64,000 nt of DNA, taken from positions 2,232,001-2,296,000 of the forward strand of contig JABYQN010000011.1 in assembly GCA_022606135.1 (NCBI GenBank), read 5' to 3'. The notes beneath the pieces were generated by a model. It ran no database searches. It was not told the DNA's origin and saw nothing but the letters and a program-made list of their open reading frames with translations. This document shows, one piece after another, positions 1-10,176 of this stretch. Position numbers and translations under genes: made by a program. Each line of letters starts with the position of its first letter. Within the stretch, counting starts at the first letter, position 1. Source of the stretch: Fomes fomentarius (taxonomy: Eukaryota; Basidiomycota; Agaricomycetes; Polyporales; Polyporaceae).

Positions 1-41
1 CTTCGCTGTGCAATAGATAAGTCATCTTTTGAAACATACAG

Positions 42-494
42 GCCGCTTACATGACACCGAGGCCCGCCTCTCTTATGCCAAAGTACGGGAAGAAGTGGCA
101 AAACAAGACGCTGCAGCAATGGATACCCTCGAGAAAGAGTGTAGCGAGGCAATTTCCAGTATCGGGATAATTGTGACAAGGATTGATGCCATCGCGCACA
201 TCTGGCATGCAGTGCGTTATATTGCTCCTCTTTGATCATTATAACGAACATCAAAGTCTCTGTGCTAGCTCGAAGTCGACATCGGAGGACTGCATGAGCA
301 GCTTTCGATAGCACTCCGACCCGACGTCAGAATCACTCGAGTACGCAGCGGCGGTCGTCTTCGATGCATTATGGCGCTGACGCTTGGTGTGCCAACAGCT
401 CTTTCAAAGGAAGATTGCCGCAACCCGCAAGCTCTATGGCAGTGTCAGCTCTCTTCTCCGTGCATATGCTAAAGGCGTTGATTTGGACGACTAG
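42..494 (+). CDS. 3' end of an unrecognised helical protein (partial)
   Basis: Three exons in phase give the C-terminal part of a protein whose start lies left of the window: 42-211, 269-340 and 399-494, ending at TAG 492-494. The introns have donors GTGCGT and GTACGC and acceptors CTAG and ACAG, are about 57 bases long, and all junctions are phase 0. The visible peptide of about 110 residues is hydrophilic and looks largely alpha-helical (stretches such as EARLSYAKVREEVAK and QRKIAATRKLYGSV). No catalytic motif or membrane segment is visible and I do not recognise the family. It ends about 550 bases from the 3' end of NMD3, so the two genes converge. The exon model is supported by frame continuity over three exons; the function is unknown. 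Confidence 0.6.
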
Positions 495-1045
495 GAGCTT
501 ACTGGTCAGATACGAGCTGCAGATGTATTTATGAAATCCTAGTCCTGCGCCCGGTGTAGCTCTGTCTATGCGATCATGGTCACTGTTGAGCTTTGCGTAC
601 TTGTACTATACGGTTTGCAAATACGAATATTTATACTCGCCCTGATGGACACGATAGTGTGAAGTATTATAACAGAGGCGTAGTTCAGACTGTTCAGTAC
701 GAACGTAAAACACGTTCGTGAGTGACTGATTGCGATACATCTCCATGCGTTTCCAACAGCGTTTACAAAACAAGATTAGGGTAACGCGCAAGCGCTGCCA
801 GAAAGTTCAGTACGCTTCTGCACAAGGTGTCCCTGAGAGGACATACCTAAGGATGGACTGCTAGTATAAATGGAACTGGCGACGGACAGCTTGAGACGCC
901 CACAACCTCTCATAGATATTGACTTCAGTACTATCATGTTGATTTCCCGACCAATTGTCACCCACGCATGTATGCATACATTCGTACAACCCCCACACCC
1001 TTCCCGAGTGGTCTGATAGGTGAGATTTCTCAAACGATGACTCAT
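495..1045. other. Intergenic, convergent 3' ends
   Basis: Between the stop of the partial gene and the stop of NMD3. AT-richer than the flanking exons, as expected for two 3' regions and a shared spacer. I see no convincing open frame, RNA gene or repeat here. Confidence 0.6.
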
Positions 1046-3343
1046 TCATGAATCCTCCAGCGTCATCTCGTCGAAATCCTCCAACAGCTCGTCCAGCTTG
1101 ACTTCCGGGAAGTCCGCCTCCTCCTCTTCGTCGTCCGTCGCCTCGGCCGGTGCAACAGCAGGAGCAGGAGCAGCGCTCTGGTCCACATCCATATCGAACT
1201 GCCCCGTCTTCCTCGTCTTGCCTCCCGCCAAGCCCGACCCTGCGCCCGGCTTCTTCGCGCGGTACAGGTTGACTGCCCCACGCATCTCCTCGTCCTCCTC
1301 CAACTCGCGCAGGAACAGCTCGTAGTCCTCCTCGACCTTCTTCTGGTCGCGCCCGCCCATGCGGCCCACGACACCGCGTCCGGCGCCCGTCTCGCCCTCT
1401 TCGCCCGCCTCCTTCGCCATGCTGCGCAGCTTCCACTGCCGCAGCTTGCTCTTCTTGCGCCGGTTCGGGTACGCCTTCTTCACGAGCACGATGTCTGGGA
1501 CGCGGTGCGCGGGCAGGGCCGCGAAGTCGTCCGAATTGAAGTTCGCGTTCGTCAGGAAGTAGCCGAGCGCGGAGTCGCCGGGCTGGAGGATCCCGCCCAG
1601 ATGGGTGCGCGTGTGGAAGATCTGGTTGCCTACGGACGACTCAAAGTCCATCGCGTCGTCGTCCCCGCCTGCGGCCTCGTGCGAGCGGAAGGCGCCGGAG
1701 AGCGCGACTTGCGCGTCTGCGAGGACAAACTTGCCACGCGTAGCGCCTGAGGGTTCGACATCGAGCACGGTGAACTCGACGAGGTCTGTGACGCTCGCGA
1801 GCGACTCGAAAGGTGTGCGCCAGTATATGGGCGCGGTAATCTCGCACACCTGGAGTGTCGCAGGGTCGAGGAAGTGGAGTGAGTTGCCGACGCGGACGCA
1901 GAGCGTAAGTGGCGAGATACTGCTCAGCTGACGTGCGAGCTTGGGGGGGAGGCAAACAAGGTCGTCTTTGCAGACAGGTGTGATCTCGACGGAGTAGGTG
2001 TACTTGAAGTTGGCGGTGTTTGTGTGCGTGTCTGCTGAGAGTAGCTGTTCTGAAGCTTTTGACCTGCACCAAGGTTCAGCATGATGACGATGGTCTGAAC
2101 AACTGAGACATACCGTATAGGGACCACGCCTGTGAGGAACTCGACCATCTTCTGCGCGTGGCTGCGCTGGCTAAAGAAGAAGTCGAGGCCATCCCGAACT
2201 TCCTTGACAGATATCGTGTCTTTTTGTGCACCGTGCTTGAGGATGAGCTGCTCGAGGAAGAGAAAGGTACGTTTATGAGGAACCTTCTGTCGGACCTGCA
2301 CCAGGGCCCTCCATGTGTTCTTCGCTGCGAGCTTAGCACAATCTTGACACTGACCGTGCTGTACGAGGTACTCAATCTCGAACACCTGCTCAAGAATCGT
2401 CGATGTGAGAACCTCCTTCTGGATCGTGAGCGAGACTCGTAATCGTTTCGAATGCGGCTCTGTCCAGATGAAGTGCGCCTCCGTAAGGCGGACTTTATTT
2501 AGACCTTTAAGCTTCTTGAGACATATCGCGAGGAGCTCTTGTGACTCTGGTCTTGCGATCACCCAACTTGCCGGTGGCGATAGGAACCGCTCGCAGTTGC
2601 GGCAGAATGAAATGGAGGCTGTCGGGACAAAGGTGAGGACTGGAGCGAAGAGGTTTTCCAGAGCAAGGAGAAGCAGGCTCGGGACATGCGGGTAGTGTGG
2701 GGTTATTTTGCCATTGCCTCGTAGGGAGCGGCGAGCTCACATGGTCCAGAGAGGGAGATCCATAACTAGACTTTACTTTCCAGTCCACCATAGCACAAGG
2801 GGATCGAACGGCGAGTGGTTGCCCATTCCCATCGCCGCAACCGACGTGATACTACGAGCATTACCCACAGAACCCCGCGGTAGCCCCGGGCCAGTGATCA
2901 CAGTAAAAGGGTCGGTAGGTCGAAGGTGGCCTGCGCGTGAACCGTCTATCTAGATGCGGAGAACATGCAGTAGATCGCGAATCTAGATATACCCGTATGT
3001 CTATCTCCTTGAGTAGACGTAGGCGGGCTCTCTACAGCATTCAGTGGGCTGTGCGGAAGCTCTGTCGTATTCCGTATAGTTGCAAGTTACAGCGGTACGC
3101 AAGATCTGAACAGTCATATTTTCGCCCCGCAAGTATGAATTGCGGTAGATCGATAGGTCTTGCAAGGAGAGGGAAGACAGGAACTTTCAAAGCGAGTTAC
3201 TCACCTTGTTTAGGGATGCCCTCAGTGATATCAACTGTATTTCGTAGGCATGCTACACAGAGATTGGCGGAGTTGGGAACGATGGGAGTACCGCAATCTG
3301 CGCATAGTACGCGGTGCACGGCTGGGGCGGGTACGAACTCCAT
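1046..3343 (-). CDS. NMD3: NMD3, 60S ribosomal subunit nuclear export adaptor
   Basis: Three exons, 3343-3205, 2618-2114 and 2063-1046, give 553 residues, in the range of yeast and human NMD3 (518 and 503). NMD3 binds the nascent 60S subunit and recruits the Crm1 exportin, and is released in the cytoplasm. The N-terminal zinc region is visible as paired cysteines: C14/C17 and C29/C32 (LCADCGTP, NLCVACLRN), then SFCRNCERF near residue 50 and a further CxxC in exon 2. The family signatures GIPKQ, KVRLTEAHFIWTEPHSKRL, VQVRQKVPHKRTF and GLDFFFSQRSHAQKMVEF follow. Exon 3 holds the conserved VCLPPKLA and CVRVGNSLHF blocks, a basic NLS-like stretch (NRRKKSKLRQWK) and an acidic leucine-rich tail (LDELLEDFDEMTLED) that fits a nuclear export signal. 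The start at 3343 is chosen because MEFVP runs directly into the first zinc knuckle. Odd: intron 1 is 586 bases, about ten times the usual length here; it has normal GTGAGT and ACAG ends. Confidence 0.97.
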
Positions 3344-4873
3344 CCGTGAGATCTCGACGCGCGAGCTTGTATCGCCGAGCTTGGTGGTCGCAATTCGAGC
3401 GCTATGCTTCGATAGAGGAGATCTGAATAGTAGATGGCCGGGGGCTTGTGAGGGTGTGGAGGAAGTGAGGGAGGAAAGCCCGCGCCATTGGCGTCGATGC
3501 TGAGTAAATCTGGCATCTTATCTTATCACCTTTGGGCGCTCATGAGCGCCAACTAGTTGAACTAACAAGAACAAGAATTCCTTAGTCACGACAAGATAGC
3601 TTCTACGCCCTACTACTGCTCACCTTTTGCTTGATGGCAATGGAACTCCTCTGATGCAGCTTCAGAATCTCTAGTGGCTAGACAGCCGCAGCTCTACGCC
3701 TCACAAACTACAGCGCTGAAGGGCCAGGGACTTGACAACCGTCGCACATTGGCAATCAGCGCAACAGAGCAAGGTAGGAGACTGGATGCGAGGGCGTCGA
3801 GTACTCAGGTTAATGTTGACCTCAGGTAATGTCCCTGCATGGAGATGAAAGGCGGAAGGCATAGGCATCGGACGTCGATGGAGGAGAGGAGGAAGTTGTA
3901 CGCTGAATACCTGCTCGGATTGCACTGGACGTCGCGACTAGCTTCGCTCCGGAGTTATCATAATGGAAGTATGAACACCAGAGCAAGATGACAGCGTTTT
4001 CCCCTTTCTTTTCTCCTAATCCTATAGTTCCGTTGCGACAAAGCCAAACGGATGCTTCTCGTCTTGGGTGCCTGAGGTTCAACTACAAGTTAACTCGAAG
4101 CGTTCGGTGTCTACATCTTCCAAATCAGTGCGTCTGACATGAAGAATGAATGGAGAATAAGACTAACCTCACTTCCTTACGCCTCATGCCTCCCTGTCGT
4201 GGCTCCAGCGACCAGCCTATGTCTCATATTCCGAGTCATGCGGATTGTCGGAAATCCAGATACCCATATCGTAAGACTGAAGGATATCATCGAAGGTAAG
4301 GAAACCGCGGCCGTCTTCGACTCACGCATCACCAGCGTATGTTGATGACCTTGCCTACCAAAAGACTTCCAACAACTGCACTGGTCGTCCTGCATTTCCA
4401 GGGTCTGCTCTAGGTTCGTGCGGTCACAACGGGCCACATCCCAGGAGAGATAAACAAGAAGGCTGATGATACTCATGCAGGGAGGCAATTCAAGAAAGCA
4501 TAAGCTGAAGTTAAGGTGATTGAGGAAGTTCACAGGTACGCTGACCGTGTATAGACTTTCGTCGCGAATGTAGTTGAACACGCAATATGCTCTTGTAGGA
4601 TGGAGACAAGAGTCAGTGACTGGCGAGGAGTGCTGGTTGTACTCTCGTTCGTGTTATCAGATCCGCGACAGTCGAGAGGAACTGTCCGCGTAACTTGCAC
4701 GATCACTTCGACGTCGAGCCCCATTTGGGCACGACGGCGTGGCAATTGAGCGGTACTCACTGAGCCTCTCAGTGGTGACATCCTACGTGCACATCATCTT
4801 TTTCAGGTTCCCTTCGGCCGCTCGATTGAGGAATTGCAATGTCGGCGAGTGTCGGACTGTAGTGTAGCCCACA
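3344..4873. other. Region without a confident gene
   Basis: Upstream of NMD3, so it contains that gene's promoter. A minus-strand open frame at 4581-4177 and plus-strand frames around 4139-4345 overlap the same DNA. A short minus-strand stretch near 4330-4230 reads FDDILQSYDMGIWISDNP and looks protein-like, but I can build no gene around it. I see no RNA gene or clear repeat. Confidence 0.4.
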
Positions 4874-5293
4874 TGAAGCTTCGGGATGTTCCATGGCACG
4901 CCATTGAGCGGCGTGACATTTAAGACGAGATGACGCTCTCCTTCAGAGATACATGGGCCGGGCTTCAAGACAATCGAAGTTGGTATCCGGGGGGTCGAGT
5001 GGCGTAGGAGTGAAAGTTGGATGAGGGATGTAAGTGAGGTACTGGCGATTGCTCTCCGAACATGATGTGAAATCAACATCTTCTGTGGGCTTGTTGTACT
5101 CGTCGCGCGGTATAAAGAGGTCGAGGTCGGCGCCGTTGTTATCGACAATCAAGCCCTGGACAATGAGTGATGTAACCGTGTTTAGCTGCTGTAAGAGTAC
5201 ACCCTGTCATCAGCCTCGCGCGCAGCCACGTCACATGATTGAGACATGAACCAGAGGAGACTTCAAGTTGGGTTCGCCACCAGTGCTTTCCAT
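4874..5293 (-). pseudogene. Kinase-like family, copy A: frameshifted and truncated
   Basis: This copy starts like its two intact relatives: ATG at 5293, a 42-base first exon (5293-5252, ending NLKSPL), an intron, and exon 2 from 5203 reading GVLLQQLNTVTSLIVQGL and IVDNNGADLDLFIPRDEY. A deletion near 4970 shifts the frame so that reading stops after CLEARPMYL; the homologous CISEGERHLVL continues in another frame. All similarity ends near 4874, just after WNIPKL, so the kinase lobes and the whole last exon are missing. It lies head to head with intact copy B, about 860 bases away, and also keeps homologous upstream DNA (about 5294-5440). Clearly a pseudogene; nothing indicates it makes a product. 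Confidence 0.85.
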
Positions 5294-5779
5294 GATGCAT
5301 TCGTGGGCGAAGCAATGGCACTTCACAGAGAGTGATGGAGTGATTGAGTTAAGTAGAATGCGAGCAGTATCATCATCTATAGTCGTCGCGAGCGTCTATT
5401 CTTATGCGGCTCCCACCATTCACTTCTGCAAGATTGCATGTCATTTGTACAAGTTGCTCAGATCCAGCCTTTTACTATTCCCACGTAGTCTCCCTCAGGC
5501 AGACGACTGGGGCGGAACTACTGACGTGCTGGATAGACGGTCCTTCAACACTCCTACGTAGCGCGCCGCACGTACGCGGTCGACTCACGCAGTGAGAGGT
5601 TCGAGCAGGGGCCTTCTCAACTTCAGCTTATGAAAGTGTTCGGGCATGGCAACATCCCTGTCAGAGACGGGTGGGCATACACGGGCGTTGTCACCAATGA
5701 GCGATGCACAAGGACGTACGTCTTCAGGCTCCTGACCCCCCTCTTCCTCCTCCTGAGACCATCTACAATAAATATCAAT

Positions 5780-6020
5780 GCACGAATGGGATAACGGGAG
5801 ATCGTCGCTCCGTGCCGTGCCGACCCATCTCCCGTTCCGTGCCCGAAGAACCAATCGGAGTACGCGCGGGCAGCGGAAAGAGTGGGGTTGGTTGGTGGAG
5901 TGAACTCGTGGGCACAAGGTACGAGTCTAGGATGTGGGATGTATGTAAGGGGTTTCGGACCGATGCAGGTTGAAGAAAGGTGGTGGGATCAGCAAGCTAG
6001 TACTAGTATGAACGTTACGC
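5780..6020 (+). repeat. Dispersed repeat block R1, isolated fragment
   Basis: About 240 bases resembling 30895-31110 and 44665-44860. Shared anchors, in order, are GATCGTCGCTC, CCAATCGG, TTTCGGACCGA and GGTGGGATCAGC. The fragment sits between kinase-like copies A and B. No frame is open across all copies. Identity can only be estimated by eye, at roughly three bases in four. Confidence 0.75.
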
Positions 6021-6153
6021 TCTACGGCGCGTGCGTGGGAGCTACATAGGCGCCAGAAATTGAATGTTGCCCCATCCTCTCATTCTCCTTACTCCCATCA
6101 CTCTCTGACAGGCTACATCCGAGAAGCACCACTGTTACGCCCACGAGTACATC
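6021..6153 (+). promoter_or_regulatory. Upstream region shared by kinase-like copies
   Basis: The DNA directly upstream of copy B matches the upstream DNA of copies A and C in the same order: GTGGGAGC, then CATCACTCTCTG with CAGGCTA, then CGCCCACG or similar just before the ATG. The duplication therefore carried the promoter with the gene. No canonical TATA box is evident here. Which bases bind factors is unknown. Confidence 0.5.
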
Positions 6154-7191
6154 ATGGATTCAAGCACTGGTGGCGAAACAAACTTGAAGTCTCCCCTGGT
6201 TCATGTCTCAATCATGTGACGTGGCTGCGCATGAGGCTGATGACAGGGCGTACTCTTACAGCAGCTAAACACGGTTACATCACTCATTGTCCAGGGCTTG
6301 ATTGTCGACAACAACGGCGTCGACCTCGACCTCTCTATTCCGCGCGACGAGTACGACAAGCCCGCAATGAATGTCAGTTTTGAGGACAATCGCCGGTGCC
6401 TCTCTTACATCCCAACTGGCACTCCTACGTCACTCGAACCCCCGGATGACAACTTCGAGTTGGTCTTGAAGCTCGGCGCGTGCCTCTCTCAAGGAGAGCG
6501 TCACCTTGTCTTCAAAGTCACGCCGCTCAATGGCGAGCCATGGAACATCCCGAAGCTTGTCCTCAAGGTTGCGCTCGAGCACCAAGGTCGCCATCTTGGT
6601 AATGAAGCGGCGATGTACAAGCGTCTGCAGGCGCTGCAAGGCTCCGTCATCCCGCGGTGCTACGGTTTTTTTCGCCGTTACGTGAACCTGATGGAGTACA
6701 TGGTGAAGCCCTGGGGTCCTGAGGTGACATATCCCAGGGAGTTGGATGAGTTCGACCTGCCGAACGAACGTGCGACTCTCACCGTGCTCTTGCTGGAGCA
6801 GGTGGGAGGGCATGTTTCCTGTGCTCCTGTTCCGAAGGGTCTCAAGTGAGTCGTCTCCGCGTGTACCCGTGCCCTCCAATAGTAGCCACTTGGAACTTGA
6901 GAACTGACTCTTCCTTCTCGCAGGCGGGCCTTGTACGACATGGACAAGGAACTGTTCAATTACGGGGTATATTTTGGAGATTGGAGGTACGACAACGTCG
7001 TGTACGCACCCAAGTCCCCGCCGGGATTGCCGAGCTTGCCATCTCCGCTGCTGAACCGCGTGTTCAAGTACCGATTGATTGATCTGGAGGACGCAGTGGT
7101 GACGAACATCAAAGCCAAGCTCGGACACCGACAGGACAAGGATAGGATCAATTGGATACTTACACAGATGGAGAATGGATGGTGCTACTGA
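6154..7191 (+). CDS. Divergent protein-kinase-like protein, copy B (intact)
   Basis: Exons 6154-6198, 6247-6845 and 6924-7191 give 303 residues with phases that close exactly. Introns have donors GTTCAT and GTGAGT and acceptors ACAG and GCAG. The first exon codes for only 15 residues (MDSSTGGETNLKSPL). The rest fits a small, remote protein-kinase fold: LVLKVALEHQ supplies the N-lobe lysine, GNEAAMYKRLQ a helix C glutamate, IPRCYGFF and LTVLLLEQVGG the hinge region, GDWRYDNVVYAP a catalytic-loop-like D...N, and KYRLIDLEDA the position of DFG. The usual histidine before the catalytic aspartate is phenylalanine, and DFG reads DLE, so catalysis is uncertain. Copy C is a close relative; copy A is broken. 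Families of this type are expanded in mushroom-forming fungi and their roles are mostly unknown. The kinase relation is inference from motif order. Confidence 0.85.
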
Positions 7192-7619
7192 GTGTCGTCG
7201 GCATTGAGCCTCAGCTCCGCTCGCTGTAGAGATCTCGTTGTACAGACATATTTTGCAATGTAGACAATCCAGATGTCTTACTTGGGCCATTTTGTTCAAC
7301 GAGGCCCTTGGGACTTATCCCTCGCTTTGGAATCGATGAGTCCCTATGTATTCGGATCGAGTCGTGACAGCTCGCTCGATTGGCTACGCGTGCAACTCCT
7401 TGCTATGTTCTAGTCGGGTCTCAGACGGCAACAATGCACTGGGTGACGACGTGCTCCAAAAACGGGTGTCGTTCTGGGGTGGAGGACAGTTGCTTTGGGC
7501 ATCGAGTGCCCAGGTACGACGGCTGGAGACCCGAGGCTCGGAACTTCTCTGGTGTTCACTTGAGCTGCCGACTTAGCACAACCCGTCTTATCACGCCAAC
7601 CTTTAGCTCAATTACTCCG

Positions 7620-7900
7620 AATGAAGCGAGCATCCATTGACTAGGAGGGTGCTCCAGGCGACAAACAAGTACCAACGAACGCGCGAATCCAAAACCCGAT
7701 GCGCGTACTCACTCTCCGCCTGCCAATACAATTGTAAAAAGAGAGGGCGGGAACTTGCGTATTCTATGCGGACGATCGTGTGCCCGCGAGAGCCGAGCCC
7801 TGGATCTCGCGCTGCAATTGCATTAAGTTTGACTTTGGGGTCTGAGAACTTGTCGACAGTGCAAGTGCAGAGCATCAAGTCGACGCACCTCGGCCCATCC
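7620..7900 (+). repeat. Dispersed repeat block R3, fragment
   Basis: Resembles the 3' part of the longer R3 copies at 16980-18060 and 49760-51010. Shared anchors include CTCTCCGCCTGCCAA, AGAGAGGGCG, CGGACGATCGTGTG and GGGGTCTGAG. It lies between kinase-like copy B and the F-box pseudogene, and appears to abut the degraded 3' end of the latter. The open frame across it is not the one open in the other copies. Confidence 0.65.
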
Positions 7901-8058
7901 CCGGTGTTCCCTCCCGGCGATGTCTATGTCTTGCATCTTTCGGTCTTTGGCTGGCGAGTCGCAGTCTGCTGTAAGTTGCTCTTGGGAATGATGACACAGC
8001 ACACAGGCAACATGACCGCTGATGAACATCTGCACCAAGAACAAGGTCCGATGTTCAT

Positions 8059-8905
8059 CAACACCCTGGGGCGCACAGTGGACGCCTAAATCCGCGCTCC
8101 CTGTGCCATCGGGGGGGGCCTTGCTGCACCGCGGCGGGGCAGAGGTGGAGGATCATATCTCCACTGCCGCTCTCGAGGCCGTAGACGAGCAGCCGACCGC
8201 CGTACGCGCAGCACCAGATCGATCCCGTCACGGTGAACTTGCCGAGGAGCAGGAACGCCGGCGCGGAGTCGACGATGGCGATGTGGTAGACGTAGATATT
8301 GCATTGGCTGCGGCGGCCAGGGGTGGGGGCATCTGCTGTCAGTACGCCTGCGACACGCGTGGGGAGGACGGGAGAGCGTACACCCACTTGTAGCGGACGC
8401 CCATCTGGAGGACGATTAGGTCCTCATGCTCGTTAGTGACGGACAGGCAGGAGCTCAGGTAGAAGACGCACTCGTCCTCGGTGAGCGCGTGCGAAAGCGT
8501 AACGGCCGGGGACGGCGCGCCGAGCTCGTGCAGCTACAGCGAGCCGTCGTAGAGGACCATGACGAACCAGTTTCCGCCGGCGACGAGGTTGACGTGCTCG
8601 ACGGTTTTGCAGCAGTGAAAATGCCTGATCAGGCGCGGGCGGTAGTCGATCCCGTGCCACGTTTTGTCCAGGCGGGCCGAGAGCAGGACCTGTAGCTTCA
8701 GCTCTTCGATCGTCATCAGGGCGAGGCGTCGAGAGACATGCAGCTGGGGAAAACGGAGGAGAATGCGGAGGAGTGCGTGATGCCAGGCAGAGCGGTCGCT
8801 GATGAGAGTGCGCAAAGCCTCCCATGTCTGTGAAACCTCTCCGTCGCGTTCAGAGTGTCCGATGGGACATCGTATGGGAGACGATGCATCACGGCTGGAC
8901 AGGGA
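8059..8905 (-). pseudogene. F-box/C-terminal beta-propeller-like protein, broken
   Basis: A long stretch reads like the common basidiomycete F-box family: TWEALRTLISDRSAWHHALL, then HFHCCKTVEHVNLVAGGNW and FVMVLYDGSL, the block that follows the F-box in these proteins. An in-frame TAG comes directly after YDGSL (near 8534), yet the same frame continues with LHELGAPSPAVTLSHALTED and ends at a normal intron. The next exon reads NIYVYHIAIVDSAPAFLLLG and GSIWCCAYGGRLLVYG. The upstream F-box-like piece (HRLPYDVPSDTLNATER, near 8840-8890) is in another frame. After about QQGP the sequence stops resembling the family, so the C-terminal third is lost next to repeat R3. F-box proteins normally serve as substrate adaptors for SCF ubiquitin ligases; this copy is probably inactive. 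Confidence 0.75.
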
Positions 8906-10176
8906 GAGAAGACGGGGTCGCGGAGAGATTCCGGCAGAAGGGGACGAGGGCGTGTTTATGTAGACCGTTAGCCGCTCGGAATCTGAAAGTCTCGTTCCGC
9001 GAAATTAACATGACGCACGCGGTAGATGTACGCGGACGGGTTTGGATGAATGGCCGCTTGTCGCGAATGCCGAGACCACTGATGCGCACGGGCACTCCGC
9101 TCGGTGTCGGGCCAACATCGCGCCCTGCGAACGGCCTAGAGCCAAGGATTCTGACGAGGCCACTGTCTCCACTCCAAACACCAGGAACGGCCAACTTCCT
9201 TTCTTGTACTTGCACTTCGAAGCATTGTCCGTCCTCGGCAAGCGCCGCCAGTCACTCACACCCACGCCGCCGGCTTTTCGATGGTTGGACGCCCCATGCC
9301 GTAAGGTACTGAATGCTATGCCGTCGTAATTGGGGCAGAAATTGCGAACAGGCTGCCTCTCGGTGTCTTTCACGGCCGCTCATGGTGTTTCTTTCGCCGC
9401 GAGACGGCGTCCAGAGTCAGCTCGGTGTTCGAATTAGAAGCGGCAGCTAGCGAGAAATGTCGTACCGAGATGCAACGTTGGGCCGTGAATGAATAGATAT
9501 TCTGACGGGTCTCTCATGACCGGGGGAGGGCCGCTCTCCCAGACGTCTGGGACCGCCGGAGGGAGCCACCACGAAAAGATATCACCGACAAAGTCTATGA
9601 TAGGTTGAGTCAGGCAGAGTAGAGACGTCCGATATCTGGAGGAATGGGATTGCGGACTCACTCTAACGTTCTGTGCCCCACTAGTGGTGTCACGAAAGGA
9701 TCTAGAAAACGGGCTTCTGGGTAAGCGGATATTTCGATCGGGGAACAGAAGCCTCTATCTATCATCGAGTAGCTCAGCCTGTGAGTGGGGTCACGCAACA
9801 AGTCAAATGCGGCCCACTGCCGACGGAGCGATCGTAAAGGTTGTTCGGGATGCGCGGGCATGTTGAGTTCTCGAGGTGACCGACGGTGGGCTCGGTCAAC
9901 TTGAATCTTGTACTAAGTTCGGTGGAAGAACAACTGGGGATATGAGTCGATTGAAGCGAAGAGATAAATAGATGTGGTCTTCAATATTCTCGCGGTTGAA
10001 TAAGCATCACGTAAGACATTGATGAAATTTCAAACTCTCTATTGAGGCAATTATCAACATGACTCTTCTTTCTTTGCGCACTGGGGAATATCGTCTCAGG
10101 CCCCTACCACGACCATCGCTGGCATTTGCGCAAATTCTGAAGCTCGGAAGACCAGAGACACTGCAGCGTTCCAACC
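8906..10176. other. Region without a confident gene
   Basis: Upstream of both the F-box pseudogene and the transporter. A minus-strand frame around 9660-9434 reads FVGDIFSWWLPPAVPDVWES and could be an exon, but no start, splice partner or family can be assigned. I see no RNA gene or repeat. The transporter promoter should lie in the last few hundred bases. Confidence 0.4.

Noticed and set aside
861..2072. Several long frames overlapping NMD3 exon 3 on both strands
   Set aside because: They are shadows of a GC-rich coding exon; only the NMD3 frame matches a family.
2760..2830. Another B-box-like GTTCGATCC on the minus strand inside NMD3 intron 1
   Set aside because: The T-stem does not pair and there is no matching A-box at the right distance.
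8824..9312. 162-codon plus-strand frame over the F-box pseudogene and its upstream DNA
   Set aside because: It is partly antisense to the recognised F-box exons and has no motif.
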